Source of the DNA: Pseudomonas oryzihabitans
GTDB lineage: Bacteria; Pseudomonadota; Gammaproteobacteria; Pseudomonadales; Pseudomonadaceae
Assembly: GCF_001518815.1 (NCBI RefSeq)
Contig: NZ_CP013987.1
Span: 4,176,501-4,240,500, forward strand
DNA: 64,000 nt
Direction of reading: 5' to 3'
Both the position numbers and the translations under genes were made by a program. A model generated the notes under the pieces. It saw nothing but the letters and a program-made list of their open reading frames with translations. It had not been told where the DNA came from and did not search any database. This document shows positions 61,116-64,000 of the stretch, piece after piece (position 1 is the stretch's first letter; each line of letters opens with the position of its first letter).

Positions 61116-61964
61116 TCAGGCCTCCGCAGCCAGCTTCGCCTGGAAGGCGGCGAAGTCCGCGGTACCGCGGATGTAGGTGTCGATCCACTGGGTAAAGGTG
61201 TCGCGGTCGCGAGCGATCGGATCCCAGGCCTGGTAGAAGCGGTTGTCCCGCTCGTAGTAGCCGTGGGCATAGGACGGATGCGCCCCACCCGGCACCACGC
61301 AGACCGCGCTGAGCGCCCAGGTCGGCAGCACGCAGGCGTTCATCGGCGCCTGGAGGTCGTCGACGAGCTCTTCCACGGTGACGATGCAGCGCTGGGCGGC
61401 CAGGGCCGCTTCCTTCTGCACACCGAGGATGCCCTGGATCAGCACGTTGCCCTGGCGGTCGGCCTTCTGCGCATGGATGACGGTGACGTCCGGGCGCACG
61501 CTGGGCACCGCGGCGAGCTGCTCGCCGGTGAAGGGGCAGGCGATGGTCTTGATGTCCGGATTGACCTTGGCCAGGTCCGAGCCCTGGTAGCCGCGCAGAA
61601 CGGCGAAGGGCAGGTTGGAGGCGCCGGCGACATAGGCGTTGGCCAGGGCTGCGTGGCTGTGCTCGGAAATCTCCAGCTTGTGCGGCCAGCCTTTTTCCAC
61701 CGCATCGCGCAGCCGGTGCAGGGAGCCGACCCCGGGGTTGCCGCCCCAGGAGAAGATCAGCCGCTTGGCACAGCCGGCACCGATCAGCAGGTCATAGACC
61801 AGGTCGGGGGTCATGCGCACCAGGGTCAGGTCGCGCCGATTCTGGCGGATCAGCTCGTGGGCGGCGGCGGTCGGAATGAGATGGGTGAAGCCTTCGAGGG
61901 CGACGGTCTCGCCATCGTGGACGAAGCGCTGGATGGCTTCGCTCAGGGACAGGATCTGGGCCAT
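61116..61964 (-). CDS. pcaI: 3-oxoadipate CoA-transferase subunit A
   Basis: A 282-residue alpha subunit of the CoA-transferase, with the typical N-terminal SLSEAIQRFVHDGETVALEG and the CoA-binding region LIFSWGGNPGVGS near residue 75. It is the first gene of pcaIJF and is preceded by a PcaR-like palindrome about 104 bp upstream. Length matches the long (about 280-residue) form found in Pseudomonas and Streptomyces-type clusters. Confidence 0.93.
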   Translation of the reverse strand: MAQILSLSEAIQRFVHDGETVALEGFTHLIPTAAAHELIRQNRRDLTLVRMTPDLVYDLLIGAGCAKRLIFSWGGNPGVGSLHRLRDAVEKGWPHKLEISEHSHAALANAYVAGASNLPFAVLRGYQGSDLAKVNPDIKTIACPFTGEQLAAVPSVRPDVTVIHAQKADRQGNVLIQGILGVQKEAALAAQRCIVTVEELVDDLQAPMNACVLPTWALSAVCVVPGGAHPSYAHGYYERDNRFYQAWDPIARDRDTFTQWIDTYIRGTADFAAFQAKLAAEA

Positions 61965-62049
61965 GGATTGTCGACTCGCGTCTTTGTTGTCGGCGCCGCC
62001 CGGTGCGGCGGTCTGGAGTCAGACTACAAAGCCCTATCCGCGCAAACAA

Positions 62050-62082
62050 TCCGATAATCGACTAACAGTTCGATTATCGAAC
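62050..62082 (-). promoter_or_regulatory. PcaR-like binding site upstream of pcaI
   Basis: GTTCGATTATCGAAC (62068-62082) is a perfect 15-base palindrome. On the pcaI strand it reads GTTCGATAATCGAAC, one base from the PcaR site I recall for P. putida (GTTCGATAATCGCAC). A second core CGATAATCG is at 62052-62060, 19 bases away centre to centre. PcaR, an IclR-family activator responding to beta-ketoadipate, would bind here; its gene is not in the window. Confidence 0.75.
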
Positions 62083-62171
62083 AGCATCGTTCCGTGGTCT
62101 GTCGACTGCTTCGACGCGCAGCGAGCTGTTGCAGCGGCTACACTGCCCTCCCCTCATCCAGAGCCCAACCG

Positions 62172-62393
62172 ATGTCCGACAAGCCCCGCGCCTCCCTCGA
62201 AGGCATCACCCTCGAAGCCTTGCTCACCCGCCTGGTGGAGCATCACGGCTGGGAAGAACTCGGCCGCCGCATTCCGCTGCGCTGCTTCACCCATGAGCCC
62301 AGTATCAAATCCAGCCTGACCTTCCTGCGCCGCACGCCCTGGGCGCGGGAAAAGGTCGAGCAGCTCTATCGGCGCCTGCCCAAGCAGGGCTGA
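62172..62393 (+). CDS. VF530 family protein (DUF2132)
   Basis: A 73-residue protein from the ATG at 62172 ([21 protein letters not shown]). The pattern [19 protein letters not shown] and [21 protein letters not shown] is characteristic of the small VF530 family, whose structure resembles DNA-binding folds. No experimental role is known. Open frame upstream of 62172 is not coding. It lies in the gap between pca genes and the SPFH operon, in its own orientation. Confidence 0.8.
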   Translation: MSDKPRASLEGITLEALLTRLVEHHGWEELGRRIPLRCFTHEPSIKSSLTFLRRTPWAREKVEQLYRRLPKQG

Positions 62394-62420
62394 GGCGTAT
62401 CCCCGCGAACAGCCGTCGGA

Positions 62421-63275
62421 CTAGGGCTTGGTCCCCAGCAACCCGCGCAGCGTCTGCTGGATATCGGCCGGCAAGACCACCGTCTTGGCGTTGTCGCTGG
62501 TGGCCAGCTTTTCCATGGCATTGATATAACGCTCGCCCAGCAGGTAGAGCACCGGGGTTGGCTCGCTGCCCACGGCTTCGGAAATCTTGCTCAGGGCCGC
62601 GGCGGAGGCCTGCGCCAGGGTCACCTGGGCCACGCCGTCGCGCTTGGCGGCTTCGAGACGGGCATCGGCCTCCAGGATGGCGGCCTGCTTGGCGCCTTCG
62701 GCCCTGGTCACCACCGCCTTGCGCTCCCGCTCGGCGGCCGCCTGCATTTCCATCGCCGCCTGCATCGAGGGCGTCGGCTTGAGTTCCTGCACCTCCACCG
62801 CCTTGACGGTGATGCCCCAGTCAACGGTCTGCTCGGCCATGCTGACCCTCAGCCGCGCCTTGATCTCGTCTCGCGAGGACAGCGCCTGATCCAGTTCCAT
62901 CTCGCCGATGATGGCGCGCAGCGAGGTCATCGCCAGGCTGGTGATGGCCTGGGCATAGTCTTCCACGCCATAGGCCGCCTTGGCCGGATCGACGATCTTG
63001 GCGAAGCACAGGGCATTGGCCAGGATCACCGCGTTGTCACGGGTGATGACCTCCTGTTGCTGCACATCGAGGATCAGGTCCTTGGTGCTGAGGCGGTAGC
63101 TGACCTGGTCCATGTAGGGGATGAGGAAATTCAGCCCAGGCTTGAGGGTGGTACGGTACTTGCCGAGGCGCTCGACGATCCACTCCTGCCCCTGGGGCAC
63201 CAGGCGCACGCCCTTGGCGACGGTGACGACGATGAAGACCAGCAACAGCAGGGCGACGATAAGGCTGACACTCAT
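62421..63275 (-). CDS. SPFH/band 7 (stomatin-like) membrane protein
   Basis: A 284-residue protein with an N-terminal membrane helix (residues 3-20) and the SPFH domain beginning VPQGQEWIVERLGKYRTTLKPGLNF. A long helical segment with AAERERKAVVTRAEGAKQAA follows, the coiled-coil typical of QmcA/stomatin-type proteins. These form oligomeric assemblies in membrane microdomains. It lies 27 bp after the NfeD gene, its usual partner. Confidence 0.9.
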   Translation of the reverse strand: MSVSLIVALLLLVFIVVTVAKGVRLVPQGQEWIVERLGKYRTTLKPGLNFLIPYMDQVSYRLSTKDLILDVQQQEVITRDNAVILANALCFAKIVDPAKAAYGVEDYAQAITSLAMTSLRAIIGEMELDQALSSRDEIKARLRVSMAEQTVDWGITVKAVEVQELKPTPSMQAAMEMQAAAERERKAVVTRAEGAKQAAILEADARLEAAKRDGVAQVTLAQASAAALSKISEAVGSEPTPVLYLLGERYINAMEKLATSDNAKTVVLPADIQQTLRGLLGTKP

Positions 63276-63302
63276 GGCGTTTGTCTCTAGAGGTGGAAGA
63301 CG

Positions 63303-63746
63303 TCAGGATTGACGGGCGACCTTGACCAGGTTGCCTTCGAAGGCAAGCAGCCGCACGCGCTCGCCGGCCGCGATCTCGGCATCGGCCAGGCAGGGCCATT
63401 CGTCACTACCAAGGATGGGTTTCTGGAAGCGTACGCGCCCGCGGGCAAAGGGGCCGACCGCTGCGACCAGCAGGCCGATCTCGCCCAGATGGGCGTCGGC
63501 GCTCCAGTCCTCGCCCGGCTTGCTGCGGCCCTTGCCATAGCGAAACCAGAGAAACACCGCCGCGAGCGAAGCCAGACTCCAGACCAGCAGCTGCCAGGCC
63601 AGTGCCAGGGTCGGCAGTGCCAGCAGCAGCACGCCGACCAACAGGGCGCCCAGGCCGAACCAGATCAGGAAAAAGGCCGGCACCACCAATTCGCTCAGCA
63701 CCAGGCCGACGCCCAGCACCAGCCAGTACCACCAATGCACGTCCAT
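63303..63746 (-). CDS. NfeD family protein
   Basis: A 147-residue protein with three hydrophobic helices (about residues 5-75, including LLVGVLLLALPTLALAWQLL) and a C-terminal OB-fold-like domain (GEIGLLVAAVGPFARGRVRFQ). This short form lacks the ClpP-like protease domain of long NfeD. It is encoded with an SPFH protein in many bacteria and supports its assembly. Upstream of it lies only repeat DNA in this window. Confidence 0.88.
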   Translation of the reverse strand: MDVHWWYWLVLGVGLVLSELVVPAFFLIWFGLGALLVGVLLLALPTLALAWQLLVWSLASLAAVFLWFRYGKGRSKPGEDWSADAHLGEIGLLVAAVGPFARGRVRFQKPILGSDEWPCLADAEIAAGERVRLLAFEGNLVKVARQS

Positions 63747-63860
63747 TGCGACTCCTTCCAGATAACGCTACAGCATGGACCCTGGCGCGCCCCGCCGCCA
63801 CCAGGGCCTCCGAGTGGTACGCATCGACCGATGAAGCGGATCGCCCCGGACAGAACGTAC

Positions 63861-64000
63861 GTAGGTTGGCGCTGAGACGGCCTTATCGTCGAAGCCCGAC
63901 AGGCCTGGATTCGGCACCACGGGCGACGTTGGGCTTCGCGGTGCTCAGCGCCAACCTACGGGCGGGTTCCGTAGGTTGGCGCTGAGACGGCTTCATCGTC
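63861..64000. repeat. Cluster of GTAGGTTGGCGCTGAG repeats at the window end
   Basis: Three copies: 63861-63899 in + orientation with an unusual GACGGCCTTATCGTC loop, 63928-63959 in the opposite orientation (GTTGGGCTTCGCGGTGCTCAG...CCAACCTAC), and 63971-64000, again with the GACGGCTTCATCGTC loop and cut by the window edge. Confidence 0.8.

Overview
The window is high-GC, densely coded DNA from a gammaproteobacterium, almost certainly a Pseudomonas. Supporting evidence is a pqqFABCDE cluster next to membrane glucose dehydrogenase, a pca (beta-ketoadipate) gene set with a PcaR-like palindrome, Pseudomonas-type REP sequences (TGTAGGAGCGGCCC...), and SdiA-regulated/DUF3261 families. The aryl-polyene (APE) pigment cluster at the left edge suggests a yellow-pigmented group such as P. 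oryzihabitans/psychrotolerans. That species-level guess is inference.

Layout. (1) 1-10060: the downstream part of an APE biosynthesis operon on the + strand. It holds an ammonia-lyase (cut by the window edge), thioesterase, LolA-like carrier, MMPL exporter, halogenase-like flavoprotein, DUF3261 lipoprotein, ketosynthase, dehydratase, ketoreductase, second ketosynthase and a lipoprotein; most neighbours overlap by a few bases. (2) 10161-21326: ordinary metabolic genes (ilvA, rpiA, serA, a FAH-family hydrolase, two tandem SdiA-regulated paralogues, a gamma-carbonic anhydrase homologue, a DASS anion transporter), separated by long repeat-filled gaps. (3) 21385-28803: repeat element A, an acetyl-CoA hydrolase/transferase-type gene, pbpG, an exported beta-carbonic anhydrase, Nudix and AI-2E genes, and a response-regulator diguanylate cyclase. 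(4) 28800-33644: a very large CHASE-PAS-hybrid histidine kinase coupled to the cyclase. (5) 34049-37825: a sucrose-utilisation-type module (permease, GH32 hydrolase, LacI regulator) with a recognisable promoter/operator. (6) 37826-42860: two tandem, partly near-identical chemoreceptors and an AEC carrier. (7) 43184-51883: PQQ-dependent glucose dehydrogenase followed by the complete PQQ operon, so the enzyme and its cofactor supply are encoded together. (8) 52048-54865: a GNAT protein, a YncE-like beta-propeller protein and repeat element B. (9) 55008-61964: pcaIJF and pcaTBDC on the - strand, converting carboxymuconate to succinyl-CoA and acetyl-CoA; pcaGH, pcaK and pcaR are not in the window. 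(10) 62172-64000: a VF530-type protein, an SPFH/NfeD pair and a repeat cluster.

The gene content is largely well-known. The least explained material is in the intergenic DNA. Two copies of a roughly 670-bp element with long terminal inverted repeats lie at 21479-22148 and 54191-54865, in opposite orientation, each nested between inverted copies of a 33-bp repeat. A roughly 350-bp composite repeat block is tandemly duplicated at 10903-11582. I see no tRNA, rRNA, CRISPR array, prophage or intact insertion sequence.
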